A program made the position numbers and the translations under genes. Below, piece after piece: positions 29,673 to 38,472 of a stretch of DNA of 64,000 nucleotides. This stretch comes from an uncultured Rhodocyclaceae bacterium. GTDB lineage: Bacteria > Pseudomonadota > Gammaproteobacteria > Burkholderiales > Rhodocyclaceae. The notes under the pieces were generated by a model, which did no database searches, was not told where the DNA came from, and was given only the letters and a program-made list of their open reading frames with translations. The stretch's first letter is position 1; each line of letters begins with the position of its first letter. Where the stretch lies: NCBI GenBank assembly GCA_907163075.1, contig CAJQTY010000001.1, positions 248,001 through 312,000 on the forward strand, in the 5' to 3' direction.

Positions 29673-30695
29673 TCAGTTGGCCGCGTTGTGCTGTTGCCTC
29701 CACTTGTCGAGCAGGACGGCGAGCACGATGACCACGCCCTTGGCGACGTACTGCCAGAACGAGGAAAGGCCGAGGATGGTCAGACCGTTGTTCATCACGC
29801 CGATGATCAGCGCGCCGATCACCGTGCCCCAGATCGAGCCGACGCCACCGTTGAGGCTGGTCCCGCCGAGCACCACCGCGGCGATCGCATCCAGCTCGTA
29901 GCCGACACCCCAGTTGCCGTTGGCGGCGTACAGGCGGCTCGACGACATGGCACCGGCAATACCCGCGAACAGGCCGTTGATGGCATACACGAAGAGCAGC
30001 ACGGTCGTTACCTTGATGCCGGTCAGGCGCGCGGCCTGCGGGTTGCCGCCGACGGCGTAGATGTGCAGGCCGAGAATCGTCTTGCGCAGGATGAACCACG
30101 AGACGACGGCCACCGCCGCCGCAACCCAGACCAGCCACGGGATGCCGAGGAAATCACCGTTGCCGAGCCAGTCGAAGCTCGGGATGTCGCTGTTGAGCAC
30201 CGTCGTGCCGTTGGCCAGCAGGTAGGCGGCCCCGCGCAGCGCGGTCATCGTTCCCAGCGTGACGACGAAGGGGTTGATATTGAAGTAGGCGACCATGGTG
30301 CCGTTGATCAGACCGCAGGCCAGGCCGGCCAGGATGAAGGCCGGCAGCGCCAGCCACGGCACGGCGTCGGGCAGCGACATCTGCATGCCGAGCACGGCCG
30401 CCACGGCGAGCATCGAGCCGACCGAGAGGTCGATGCCGGCGGTCAGGATGACGAAGGTCATGCCGGCGGCCAGCACCAGGTTGATCGCCACCTGGCGCAG
30501 GATGTTCATGTTGTTGGCGGCGGTCGCGAAGTTCGACGTGCCGTCGGCGCTGAAATACAGCGTCAGTCCGTAGAACAGCGCGTACATGACGATCAGCACG
30601 GGCAGCATGCCCAGCCGTTCGAAGGCGCGGCCGGCGACCGAACCATGCTTCTTTTGCTCTGCCGCCGGGGCGGTTGCGCTTCCAGTGGTACTCAT
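29673..30695 (-). CDS. frcC: Sugar ABC transporter permease (RbsC/FrcC family)
   Basis: A 340-aa inner-membrane protein with about ten helices. It carries the family hallmarks GMTFVILTAGIDLSVGSMLA, NPFVVTLGTMTALRGAAYL and the EAA-like loop YAVGGNPQAARLTGIKV that docks to the ATPase. It is a homodimeric channel of a CUT2-type importer. ATG 30695 follows AAGGAGGGG; the frame to 30782 is not used. The name frcC rests on the neighbouring fructokinase; ribose-type permeases look alike. Confidence 0.88.
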   Translation of the reverse strand: MSTTGSATAPAAEQKKHGSVAGRAFERLGMLPVLIVMYALFYGLTLYFSADGTSNFATAANNMNILRQVAINLVLAAGMTFVILTAGIDLSVGSMLAVAAVLGMQMSLPDAVPWLALPAFILAGLACGLINGTMVAYFNINPFVVTLGTMTALRGAAYLLANGTTVLNSDIPSFDWLGNGDFLGIPWLVWVAAAVAVVSWFILRKTILGLHIYAVGGNPQAARLTGIKVTTVLLFVYAINGLFAGIAGAMSSSRLYAANGNWGVGYELDAIAAVVLGGTSLNGGVGSIWGTVIGALIIGVMNNGLTILGLSSFWQYVAKGVVIVLAVLLDKWRQQHNAAN

Positions 30696-30709
30696 GTCTT
30701 CCCCTCCTT

Positions 30710-32212
30710 TTAAGCCGCCACACGCACGTCGTGCGTGGCCAGTGTCATGATGCGTTCTTGGTTGATGTCGTCGCCCGTGCATTCGCCGGTGATCACGCCT
30801 TCGCGCATGACCACCACGCGATCGCAGATACCGATGACTTCGGGCAGCTCGCTCGAAATGACCACGACGGCCACGCCGTCGGCAGCCAGCTCGTTGATGA
30901 TGTGGTAGATCTCGGCCTTGGCGCCGACGTCTACGCCGCGCGTCGGCTCGTCGAGGATGAGCACCTTCGGCTTGATTTCGAGCCAGCGTGCCAGCAGCAC
31001 TTTCTGCTGGTTGCCGCCGGAGAGCCCGCCGACGATGCCGTCGGGTCCGCTGACCTTGATCGACAGCCGATTGATCGCGTCGCTGGTGAGCTTGCGCAGC
31101 GCCGGGTGATTGAGCACGCCCATGCTCGAATTGGACTTGAGCGTGTTCATCGCGGTGTTGGTCAGCGCCGAGAGCTGCAGGAACAGGCCCTGCCCCTTGC
31201 GGTCTTCCGGCAGGTAGCCGATGGCCAGCTTGATGGCATCGAGCGGTTCCTGAATGTTGACCTCCTTGCCGTCGAGCAGAACGCGCCCGCTGGTTCTCGG
31301 GTCGGCGCCGAAGATCAGGCGCGCCAGTTCGGTGCGCCCGGCACCGACCAGTCCGGCCAGGCCGAGTACTTCGCCGGCATGCACCTTGAAGCCGGCCGGC
31401 CTGACCTTGCCGCCGCCGACGTTTTCGACTTCGAGCATGACCTTGCCATGGGCGGCCCGGCTCTTGTGCTGGTAGAAGTCGCCGAGCGGGCGGCCGACCA
31501 TCATCTGGACGATCTTGCCCGGATCGAGTTCTTCGCGCGAGAGTTCGCCGACGTAGCCGCCGTCGCGCAGGACAGTGACGCAGTCGGCCAGCGCGTTGAC
31601 TTCGGCCATGCGGTGGCTGATGTAGATGATGGCGATGCCTTCGTCGCGCAGCTTGCGCACGATCTTGAACAGCGCGTCGGTTTCACGGTCGGACAGCGCG
31701 GCGGTGGGCTCGTCCATGATCAGGATGCGGCCCTTGTGGATCAGGGCGCGCGCAATTTCAACCTGCTGCTGCTGGGCGATCGACAGCTTGATCGCCGGCG
31801 TGGTCGCCGAGAAGGGCGCGTCGAGGGTGCGCAGCACTTCGTCGGTACGGCGGTTCATCTCGGCGATGTCGGCCATGCCCCACTTGGTCCTGGGTTCGCT
31901 GCCCATGAACACGTTTTCGGCCACCGTGAGGTTGGTGGCCACTGAGAGTTCCTGGTATATCAGGCTGATGCCGGCGGCACGGGCGTCGGCCGGCTTGCTG
32001 ATGATGATCGGCTGACGGTCGACCTTGATGATGCCAGCGTCCGGCTGATATACGCCGGACAGGACTTTCATCAGGGTACTCTTGCCGGCTCCGTTTTCGC
32101 CCATCAGGGCATGGATCTCGTGGCTGCGGACGGTCAGCTTGACGCCATTGAGCGCGCGCGTGGCGCCAAAGGACTTCTTGATGCCTTCCATCTCCAGAAC
32201 AACTTGGTTCAT
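30710..32212 (-). CDS. frcA: Sugar ABC transporter ATPase with two nucleotide-binding domains (RbsA/FrcA family)
   Basis: A 500-aa CUT2 ATPase. The N-terminal cassette has Walker A GENGAGKST, LSIAQQQQVEIARAL and Walker B ILIMDEPTAAL. The C-terminal cassette has a degenerate Walker A (GLVGAGRTE), an intact signature LSGGNQQKV and Walker B VLILDEPTRGVDVGAK, the asymmetry normal for RbsA-type proteins. ATG 32212 follows AGGAG by 5 nt; an in-frame GTG at 32218 is less likely. It lies 14 nt before the permease gene. Confidence 0.92.
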   Translation of the reverse strand: MNQVVLEMEGIKKSFGATRALNGVKLTVRSHEIHALMGENGAGKSTLMKVLSGVYQPDAGIIKVDRQPIIISKPADARAAGISLIYQELSVATNLTVAENVFMGSEPRTKWGMADIAEMNRRTDEVLRTLDAPFSATTPAIKLSIAQQQQVEIARALIHKGRILIMDEPTAALSDRETDALFKIVRKLRDEGIAIIYISHRMAEVNALADCVTVLRDGGYVGELSREELDPGKIVQMMVGRPLGDFYQHKSRAAHGKVMLEVENVGGGKVRPAGFKVHAGEVLGLAGLVGAGRTELARLIFGADPRTSGRVLLDGKEVNIQEPLDAIKLAIGYLPEDRKGQGLFLQLSALTNTAMNTLKSNSSMGVLNHPALRKLTSDAINRLSIKVSGPDGIVGGLSGGNQQKVLLARWLEIKPKVLILDEPTRGVDVGAKAEIYHIINELAADGVAVVVISSELPEVIGICDRVVVMREGVITGECTGDDINQERIMTLATHDVRVAA

Positions 32213-32244
32213 ACACACTCCTGCTGGATGACCCGATGATGGTT

Positions 32245-32305
32245 GGACGGGTCTCGGACCGCAGGCCCGTCCCTGAGTGCGCTGACCCGCAATGCGGTTC
32301 AGCGC
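32245..32305 (-). other. Two stem-loops between the binding-protein and ATPase genes
   Basis: Hairpin 1 is GGACGGG/CCCGTCC (32245-32272) and hairpin 2 is GCGCTGA/TCAGCGC with an inner CCGC/GCGG (32279-32305). Such structures after a binding-protein gene commonly protect its mRNA end and attenuate read-through, giving more binding protein than ATPase. No U-tract follows. Confidence 0.5.
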
Positions 32306-32318
32306 GCCGCCTGACCTA

Positions 32319-33257
32319 CTACTCCTTCAACCATCCCGGATAGTCCTTGACATTGACCTTGGTGACCAACGGCACAGGAAGAAGCAGGACGTCCTTGGCC
32401 GGCTTCTTGCCGTTCATCATCTCGTAGCCGACCTTCACGCCTTCGTTGGCCATGGCATAGGGGTTTTGAGCCGAACTGCCTTCGAAGATGCTGTTCGGAT
32501 CCTTCAGCGCGACCACGGCGTCAGGGGCGCCGTCAACCGCGGTGATGAAGATGCCGGTGCGCTTGGCTTGCTTGATCGCCAGTTCGGCGCCAATCCCGGT
32601 CGGATCATTGATCGCGAACACGGCGTCGATCTTGGGGTTAGCGGTCAACAAATCCTGCATGACTTTCATACCGCCATCGCGACTGCCCCCGGCATCCTGG
32701 TTGTCGGAGAGGACTTTGATGCCGGGTGTCTTGGCGAATTCCTTCTTGCAGCCGGCGACGCGGTCAACCACCGAAGTAACCGGCGGGCCGTTGACGATCA
32801 CGACATTGCCCTTGCCGTTGAGCTTCTTGGCGATGTATTGGCAGGCATTGACGCCGGCACCGACGTTGTCAGACATCACCGTGTAGTCTGCGCCTGCGGC
32901 GCCAACGTCGACGGCGATGACGATGATACCGGCATCGCGCGCCTTCTTGATCGCCGGGGCGATGGCCTTCGGGTCAACCGCATTGACCAGCAGCAGGTCA
33001 ACCTTGTTGGCGATGAAGTTTTCGATCTGGCCAACCTGGGTGTTCAGGTCGTACTTGGTCGACAGCGCCGTAACCTTGACGTTCGGGTTGATTTTCTTGG
33101 CGGCGTCCTCGGTTCCCTTGCCCATGGCAACGAAGAACGGGTTGGCCATATCGGCTACGGTCAGGCCGACAGCCTTCAATTCCTTGCCGGCCGCCGAAGC
33201 GGAGACCATGGCTACCATCGACAGCGATGCAATCAAAACTGGAATGATGCGTTTCAT
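32319..33257 (-). CDS. frcB: Sugar ABC transporter periplasmic binding protein (RbsB/FrcB family)
   Basis: A 312-aa protein. The signal peptide (MKRIIPVLIASLSMVAMVSASAA, about 23 residues) is followed by a type I periplasmic-binding fold: GLTVADMANPFFVAMGKG, NKVDLLLVNAVDP, VDVGAAGADYTVMSDN and DAVFAINDPTGIGAELA. ATG 33257 has AGGAGG 7 nt upstream. It is the first gene of the importer operon. A close relative is encoded at 37301-38281 beside a histidine kinase. The ligand, fructose or a similar sugar, is inferred from the downstream isomerase and kinase. Confidence 0.92.
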   Translation of the reverse strand: MKRIIPVLIASLSMVAMVSASAAGKELKAVGLTVADMANPFFVAMGKGTEDAAKKINPNVKVTALSTKYDLNTQVGQIENFIANKVDLLLVNAVDPKAIAPAIKKARDAGIIVIAVDVGAAGADYTVMSDNVGAGVNACQYIAKKLNGKGNVVIVNGPPVTSVVDRVAGCKKEFAKTPGIKVLSDNQDAGGSRDGGMKVMQDLLTANPKIDAVFAINDPTGIGAELAIKQAKRTGIFITAVDGAPDAVVALKDPNSIFEGSSAQNPYAMANEGVKVGYEMMNGKKPAKDVLLLPVPLVTKVNVKDYPGWLKE

Positions 33258-33500
33258 AAAAACCCTCCTTGGTTGAACAATCATCTAGGCGACGCCCGCG
33301 TATACGCCAGAGGCCTCTTACGCTCGTCACCGCAACCGCAGGCCGTCGTCTTGGCGGCAACCGCGTCTGGTGCGCAACCGCCAGAATCCGGGAAACAGGT
33401 TCCGGCGATTCGCTGCTTGCCATCGAACAGCGAGCAACGGTGCGGACTTTACGACCCTCGTGTTAATGCCGGATTTCAATTGATCGATAAACGACGATAA

Positions 33501-33550
33501 ATATTACAAGCTTATTGAAATATTTGTAACAATTCGTGACAAAAGTCACG
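33501..33550 (-). promoter_or_regulatory. Probable promoter and CRP-type site for the sugar operon
   Basis: On the minus strand TTACAA (33524-33529) and TAATAT (33501-33506) are spaced by 17 nt, a good sigma-70-like promoter. Directly upstream is the perfect palindrome CGTGA-CAAAAG-TCACG (33535-33550), which has the spacing of a CRP-family site. The leader to frcB would be about 237 nt. Confidence 0.45.
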
Positions 33551-33622
33551 GTCGCCACGCGCCGGAACGTGTACGCACCCGACGGGCGATGCAAGCCACG
33601 CCGCAGCAACGACCGCCGGACT

Positions 33623-33860
33623 GCGCCGGAACGACAACTTTGCGGGTTATGCGGAGCTCCAATCAAACCTGGAAACCGCATTCGACGCAGAGGGCGCAGA
33701 GAAAGTCCAAGAAAACGCGAAGGCTTATGGCAATGCGACAACTCACCCGCAAATTGGCTATCGGTTCTTCCTCTGCGTCTTTGCGTCTCTGCGATCCCCG
33801 CGTTGAAAGACGTCTTTACCGAGGTTTTTGGATTGAATGACTTCGGGATTCATGCGACTG
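33623..33860. repeat. Composite intergenic repeat with ACGCAGAG-type insert
   Basis: GCGCCGGAACGACAACTTTG (33623 on) and the block around 33831-33855 match parts of the repeat at 13476-13540. Between them lies a second element: ACGCAGAGGGCGCAGAG (33685) facing CTCTGCGTCTTTGCGTCTCT (33771) and ending CGTTGAAAG. The 720-bp gap 33258-33977 therefore holds a promoter and repeats and no convincing gene. Confidence 0.6.
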
Positions 33861-33977
33861 CCCCGTCATCCAGGCCGTGTTCGTCGCAGCGTCCCGAAGA
33901 AGGGTTATCATTGGCTTTCTTGTTGAATTGCGACGTTTCGTTCGTGGATTTCGGCGAACGCCCTGCACGGAGTGGTC

Positions 33978-34718
33978 ATGAGCGCAAATCCTGTTCCGCA
34001 CGTTCTCATCGTCGACGACGAGGCCGACATGCGAGAACTGCTGTGCGACCTCGTCGAATCCAATGGTCTGCGGGCGACCGCGGTCGAAGACGGCGCCGCC
34101 ATGCGCGCCGAGCTGAGGAACGGGAGCTACGCCCTGCTCATCCTCGATCTGCGCCTGCGCCGCGAAGACGGCCTGGCGCTGGCGCGCAGCGTGCGCGAGA
34201 CGTCCGCCATTCCAATCATGATACTCACCGGCAAGGGCGACGAAACCGACCGTATCCTGGGACTCGAACTGGCCGCCGACGACTATCTGATGAAGCCGTT
34301 CAACCCGCGCGAACTGCTGGCCCGCGTGCGCGCGCTGCTGCGCCGGGCGGGCAGCGAATTCGCATCGCCGCGCGCCGCCCGCGCCGAGTCTTCCGAGCAT
34401 GAAATCGCGCGCTTCGGGGGGTGGACGCTCGATCTCACCGACCGCACCCTGCGCGACCAGAACAACCAGCCGTGCGCGCTGACACCCAGCGAATACACGC
34501 TGCTTGAAGGCTTTCATCGCAATGCCAACCGGGTTCTCACGCGCGACCAGCTGCTCGAATACCTGCGCGGCGAGCATTCGGACGTCTTCGATCGCACCAT
34601 CGACGTGCTGATACTGCGCTTGCGCCGCAAGATCGAACGCAACCCTGGCCATCCGGAATTCATTCGCACCGAACGCGGCATCGGCTATCTTTTCTGCGTC
34701 CAAGACGAGCGCGAGTAA
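33978..34718 (+). CDS. OmpR-family response regulator
   Basis: A 246-aa regulator with a receiver domain (acidic pair Asp13/Asp14, phospho-acceptor Asp57, Lys in DDYLMKPFN) and a C-terminal winged helix (about 145-240, ALTPSEYTLLEGFHRNANRV and the HTH DVFDRTIDVLILRLRRKIE). ATG 33978 has GGAG 5 nt upstream. Its stop overlaps the kinase start (TAATG). It is divergent from the sugar-importer operon, which it probably controls. Confidence 0.93.
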   Translation: MSANPVPHVLIVDDEADMRELLCDLVESNGLRATAVEDGAAMRAELRNGSYALLILDLRLRREDGLALARSVRETSAIPIMILTGKGDETDRILGLELAADDYLMKPFNPRELLARVRALLRRAGSEFASPRAARAESSEHEIARFGGWTLDLTDRTLRDQNNQPCALTPSEYTLLEGFHRNANRVLTRDQLLEYLRGEHSDVFDRTIDVLILRLRRKIERNPGHPEFIRTERGIGYLFCVQDERE

Positions 34719-37294
34719 TGCCGGCAGGAACCGCCGAAGCGCGCTTCTGGCCGATCAGCGTCCGCAGCCGCCTGCTCCTGGCCTTTGCCGTCATCTTCGC
34801 GTCGGCGATGGCGCTGGCCCTGGTCGGCTGGATCGGCATTCGCGACACGCGCGATGCGCTGCGCGACTTCCAGTCGCACGTTCTGCCCGACGTCGCGCGC
34901 GCGCTCGAGCTTTCGCAGCGCACCGCCGCCATCGCCGCGATGGCGCCCTACGTCGCCGAGAGCACGCGGCCGTTCCAGCTCCATTCAGAGGCGCAGGCCC
35001 TGCTCGCCCGGCTGGCCGAGGCCGAACGGCTGGCCCTGGCGCTGCCCGAAGAGCGCAACCGGGAACTCGACCCCGGCCCGGCGCTGGTCGCGCTCAAGGC
35101 CAGCATCGAAGAGCTGATCGAGGTCACGCGCAAGGATCTTTTCCTGCAGGAGGACTTGCGCGAATACCTCTATCGGCTGATGGGCGCGCCCAGCGAACTG
35201 CAGCCGAAAGCCGGGCGCGAGGCGATCGACGCCATTTTTCGTGACCTGATGACGGCCATCGAAGTCACCGACCCCGAAATGCTCGCGCTGCTGCGCCAGC
35301 GGGTGACCGAGAAAACCGCCCAGGTCGATCGCAACAACCTCGCTTCCTCGCGCATCGTCAACCTGATCCGCGACAACCTCGACGGACCCGAGAACGTGTT
35401 CGTCCTGCGCGCGCGCCAGTTCCAGCTGCGCGATCGCAAGGCCTTCCTCGTCTCGCGCACTCGCGCCGAAGCCGAACGGCTGAGCGGCCGTGTCAACGAC
35501 TACGTGCGCAACGCGCGCGAGCAGGTCGATCTGCGCGGCGAATCGGTCACCCGCGCGGTGCGTTCCGGTGCGCTGGGCATTGCCATCCTGACGCTGGTCT
35601 GCATCGCCGTCGCGGCTCTCGGCATCGGCGTTGTGGTGCGCATGGTCAGCAGCCTGCGCGGAATCACCATGGTCATGAGCAAGCTGGCGCAGGGCGATAC
35701 CGAGCAATCGACGCCGGAAACGGGGCGGCGCGACGAACTCGGCGCCCTGGCCCGCGCCTTCGAAGTCTTTCGCGACAACGCGCGCACCGTACGGCGCATG
35801 GCCAACGACATCCGCGAACAGGGCAACCTGCTGGCCACCGTCGTCGAGAGCATGAAGGACGGCCTCTCGGTTTTTGACCGCAGCGGCCATCTCGTCACCT
35901 GGAACCGCCAGTACCCGGCGCTGCTCAACCTCAAGCGCGAAACCATCACGCACGGCATGACGCTGGAGGAGATACAGAATCTGCTGCCGCCGCAGGTCAA
36001 CGATAGCGCCGGCTCCCCCTCGGTGCTCGCCGAGTTCAACCATGCCCGCCAGGAGCAGGCCTATCGCTTTGAACTGGCCTTCGCCGACGGCCGGGTCGTC
36101 GAATTTCGCAGCAACCCGATGCCCGGCGGCGGCTTTGTCACGCTCTACAGCGACCTCACCGAGCGCCGCGCGGTCGAGATCCAGCTAATGCATTCGAAGA
36201 AAATGGAAGTACTCGGGCAACTCACCGGCGGCGTTGCGCACGACTTCAACAACCTGCTGGCGGCGATCACCGGCAATCTCTATCTGCTCGAACAGGATGC
36301 CAGCCTGTCGGCCGCGAGCCAGCGCTTCGCCGCACGCGCCAGCTCGGCGGCCAGGCGCGGCGCCACGCTGACCCGCCGGCTGCTGGCTTTTGCCCGCCGC
36401 CAGCCGCTCTCGCCGAGCGTCGTCGAGGTGGACCCCTTCATCCGCGACCTCGCCGACCTGATTGAATACAGCGTCGGCCAGGGCGTTGCCGTGGAACTGG
36501 AACTGAACGCCGGCGCTACCTGCGCCTGGGTCGACCGCGGCCAGCTCGAAAACGCCCTGCTCAATCTCGCCATCAATGCGCGCGACGCCATGCCGGACGG
36601 CGGCATCCTGAGCCTGCGAAGCAGCTACGACAGCGAGAACGATCTGATCGTGATTGAAGTCGCCGATAACGGGCAAGGCATGACCCCGGAGGTCCGGGAG
36701 CGCGTTTTCGAACCCTTTTTCACGACCAAAGCCGGATCGGGCAGCGGTCTCGGGCTGAGCATCGTCTATGGTTTCGTCAAACAGTCCGGCGGCGACGTGC
36801 AGCTCACCACCGAGCCAGGCAAAGGCACGTCCTTCGTCCTGCATCTTCCAACCCACGCGCGCGAATACGAGCCTGAAGTCGCCGGCGAAACCTTGCCGCC
36901 GGAAACCGGTGACGGGATCGCCGGCCAGTCCGTACTGCTCGTCGAAGACGATCCGGATGTGCGCTCGGCGCTGGCCGACCTGCTGCGCGCGACGGGCCAC
37001 GTGGTGACCATCGCGAAGACGGCCGAGGAGGCGCTGGAACTGCTGGAAAATACCTACCAGTCGGTGGTCCTCTCCGACGTCGATCTGGGCTCCGATACGC
37101 ATGGCGTGGAGCTGATGCGCCGGATTGGCCAGCGCTATCCCTCCCTGCCGCGCATACTCATGTCGGGGCTTCCCGCCGAGATCCTGGCCGCGCGTTTCGG
37201 ACTTGCCGAAGACCAGTTGCTGCTTTCCAAGCCGTTCACCATTCCCCAGCTCGATGCGGCGATTCGCCAGGCCATGACTTTTTTCAAGCGCTGA
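34718..37294 (+). CDS. Hybrid sensor histidine kinase, TorS-like layout
   Basis: An 858-aa membrane kinase. TM1 (about 17-40), a helical periplasmic region (about 41-285), TM2 (about 286-308), HAMP (about 308-360), PAS (about 380-480), HisKA (phospho-His in GGVAHDFNNLL), HATPase (NLAINARDAMPDGG, FTTKAGSGSGLGLS) and a C-terminal receiver (SVLLVEDDPDVR; Asp in VLSDVDLG). The helical periplasmic part resembles sensors that read a partner periplasmic protein, as in TorS, and such a protein is encoded 6 nt downstream. Confidence 0.92.
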   Translation: MPAGTAEARFWPISVRSRLLLAFAVIFASAMALALVGWIGIRDTRDALRDFQSHVLPDVARALELSQRTAAIAAMAPYVAESTRPFQLHSEAQALLARLAEAERLALALPEERNRELDPGPALVALKASIEELIEVTRKDLFLQEDLREYLYRLMGAPSELQPKAGREAIDAIFRDLMTAIEVTDPEMLALLRQRVTEKTAQVDRNNLASSRIVNLIRDNLDGPENVFVLRARQFQLRDRKAFLVSRTRAEAERLSGRVNDYVRNAREQVDLRGESVTRAVRSGALGIAILTLVCIAVAALGIGVVVRMVSSLRGITMVMSKLAQGDTEQSTPETGRRDELGALARAFEVFRDNARTVRRMANDIREQGNLLATVVESMKDGLSVFDRSGHLVTWNRQYPALLNLKRETITHGMTLEEIQNLLPPQVNDSAGSPSVLAEFNHARQEQAYRFELAFADGRVVEFRSNPMPGGGFVTLYSDLTERRAVEIQLMHSKKMEVLGQLTGGVAHDFNNLLAAITGNLYLLEQDASLSAASQRFAARASSAARRGATLTRRLLAFARRQPLSPSVVEVDPFIRDLADLIEYSVGQGVAVELELNAGATCAWVDRGQLENALLNLAINARDAMPDGGILSLRSSYDSENDLIVIEVADNGQGMTPEVRERVFEPFFTTKAGSGSGLGLSIVYGFVKQSGGDVQLTTEPGKGTSFVLHLPTHAREYEPEVAGETLPPETGDGIAGQSVLLVEDDPDVRSALADLLRATGHVVTIAKTAEEALELLENTYQSVVLSDVDLGSDTHGVELMRRIGQRYPSLPRILMSGLPAEILAARFGLAEDQLLLSKPFTIPQLDAAIRQAMTFFKR

Positions 37295-37300
37295 ACAACC

Positions 37301-38281
37301 ATGACACTAGAAACGGCAGGTGCACTCCGAAAAAATCGTCTGCCGCTCGCCAGGCGGCTGCTGCGCGGCTTGCGCATCCTCCTGGCGACAACCCTGCCCG
37401 GGTTGGGCGTGGCCGCCGAACTCGGACGCATCGGCGTGACGGTGACCGATCTTGGCAATCCATTTTTCGTGCGCATCGCGCGCGGCGTCGAGAACGCCGC
37501 GCGGCGCATCGTCGGGCCGGAGGTCAGGGTCTTCGTCGTTTCGAGCGCCTACGACCTGAAGCGACAAAACGATCAGATCGATGCCTTCATCAGCAAGAAG
37601 GTCGACCTGATCGTGCTGATCGCCGCTGACCCGGTAGACATTGAACCGGCGGTGCGCCGCGCCCAGGCCGCGGGCATCCGCGTGGTGGCGCTCGACGTGC
37701 GCGCGGCTGGCGCCGACGCCACGTTCACCACCGACAACGTCCAGGCCGGCGAACTGGCGTGCCAGCACATCGTGCATCGGCTGAACGGCATCGGCAACGT
37801 GGTGATCATTTCCGGGCCGGCGGTTTCATCGATCACCGATCGCATTTCCGGATGCCTGTCGGTGTTCAAGGCGGCGCCCGGCATCAACGTCCTGTCGTCG
37901 GAGCGCAACGGCGGCGGCAGCTCGGAAGGCGGCTTCGCCAAGATGACCGACGTGCTCACGCTGTTCCCGCACGTCGACGCCGTGTTCACCATCAACGATC
38001 CGACCGCGCTCGGCGTCGAGGAGGCCGCGCGCCAAGCCGGACGCAAGGAATTCTTCATCGTCAGCGTGGACGGCGCGCCCAAGGTCAAGGCGCGCATGCG
38101 CGAAGCCGATTCGCTGATCGTGGCGACGGTCGCGCAAATGCCCGACCTGCTGGCGCAGAAGGCCGTCGAAACGGGCTACGCCATGATTCGCAAGCGCCCC
38201 GTGGCGAATCGCGTGGTCATGATCCCGGCCGTGCTGCTGACGCGCGAAACGACGACCGACGTCAACGACTGGGCGCAATAG
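37301..38281 (+). CDS. Periplasmic sugar-binding protein paired with a kinase (RbsB/TorT-like)
   Basis: A 326-aa type I periplasmic-binding protein with an N-terminal signal (ending about GLGVAAE, residue 40). It is strikingly similar to FrcB: TDLGNPFFVRIARGVENAAR, SKKVDLIVLIAADPVDIEPA, DVRAAGADATFTTDN and DAVFTINDPTALGVEEA all have close matches there. It lies 6 nt after the kinase gene with no transporter genes of its own on this strand. Its likely job is to present the sugar to the kinase; it might also feed the importer. Confidence 0.88.
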   Translation: MTLETAGALRKNRLPLARRLLRGLRILLATTLPGLGVAAELGRIGVTVTDLGNPFFVRIARGVENAARRIVGPEVRVFVVSSAYDLKRQNDQIDAFISKKVDLIVLIAADPVDIEPAVRRAQAAGIRVVALDVRAAGADATFTTDNVQAGELACQHIVHRLNGIGNVVIISGPAVSSITDRISGCLSVFKAAPGINVLSSERNGGGSSEGGFAKMTDVLTLFPHVDAVFTINDPTALGVEEAARQAGRKEFFIVSVDGAPKVKARMREADSLIVATVAQMPDLLAQKAVETGYAMIRKRPVANRVVMIPAVLLTRETTTDVNDWAQ

Positions 38282-38327
38282 CCCGAGCGACGCGGGGCCA
38301 TGGAACCGTCGAGCCCGGCCTCCGCAC

Positions 38328-38422
38328 CGTAGGTCGGAAAAGCGCAGCGCCTTCCGACGCCACGGGCGAGGCATCTGCCGCCGTCGAACGTCGGAAGGCG
38401 CCTTCGGCTTTTCCGACCTACG
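38328..38422. repeat. Palindromic repeat family A, copy 2, with perfect terminal inverted repeats
   Basis: The 95-bp element has 16-bp perfect terminal inverted repeats (CGTAGGTCGGAAAAGC and GCTTTTCCGACCTACG) and inner GCGCCTTCCGACG/CGTCGGAAGGCGC arms. It sits between convergent genes and is followed by a T-run (38424-38431), so it could double as a terminator. It is homologous to 21324-21413. Confidence 0.75.
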
Positions 38423-38472
38423 ACTTTTTTTCCCGGTTGAAAGAAGCTTGCGGAGTTTCGCCCGACAGGCTG

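Noticed and set aside
29673-33257. Reading the ABC importer as a ribose system (rbsBAC)
   Set aside because: Sequence alone cannot separate them, but the downstream AGE isomerase and fructokinase-type kinase fit a hexose/ketose better than ribose, and no ribokinase, rbsD or rbsR gene is present.
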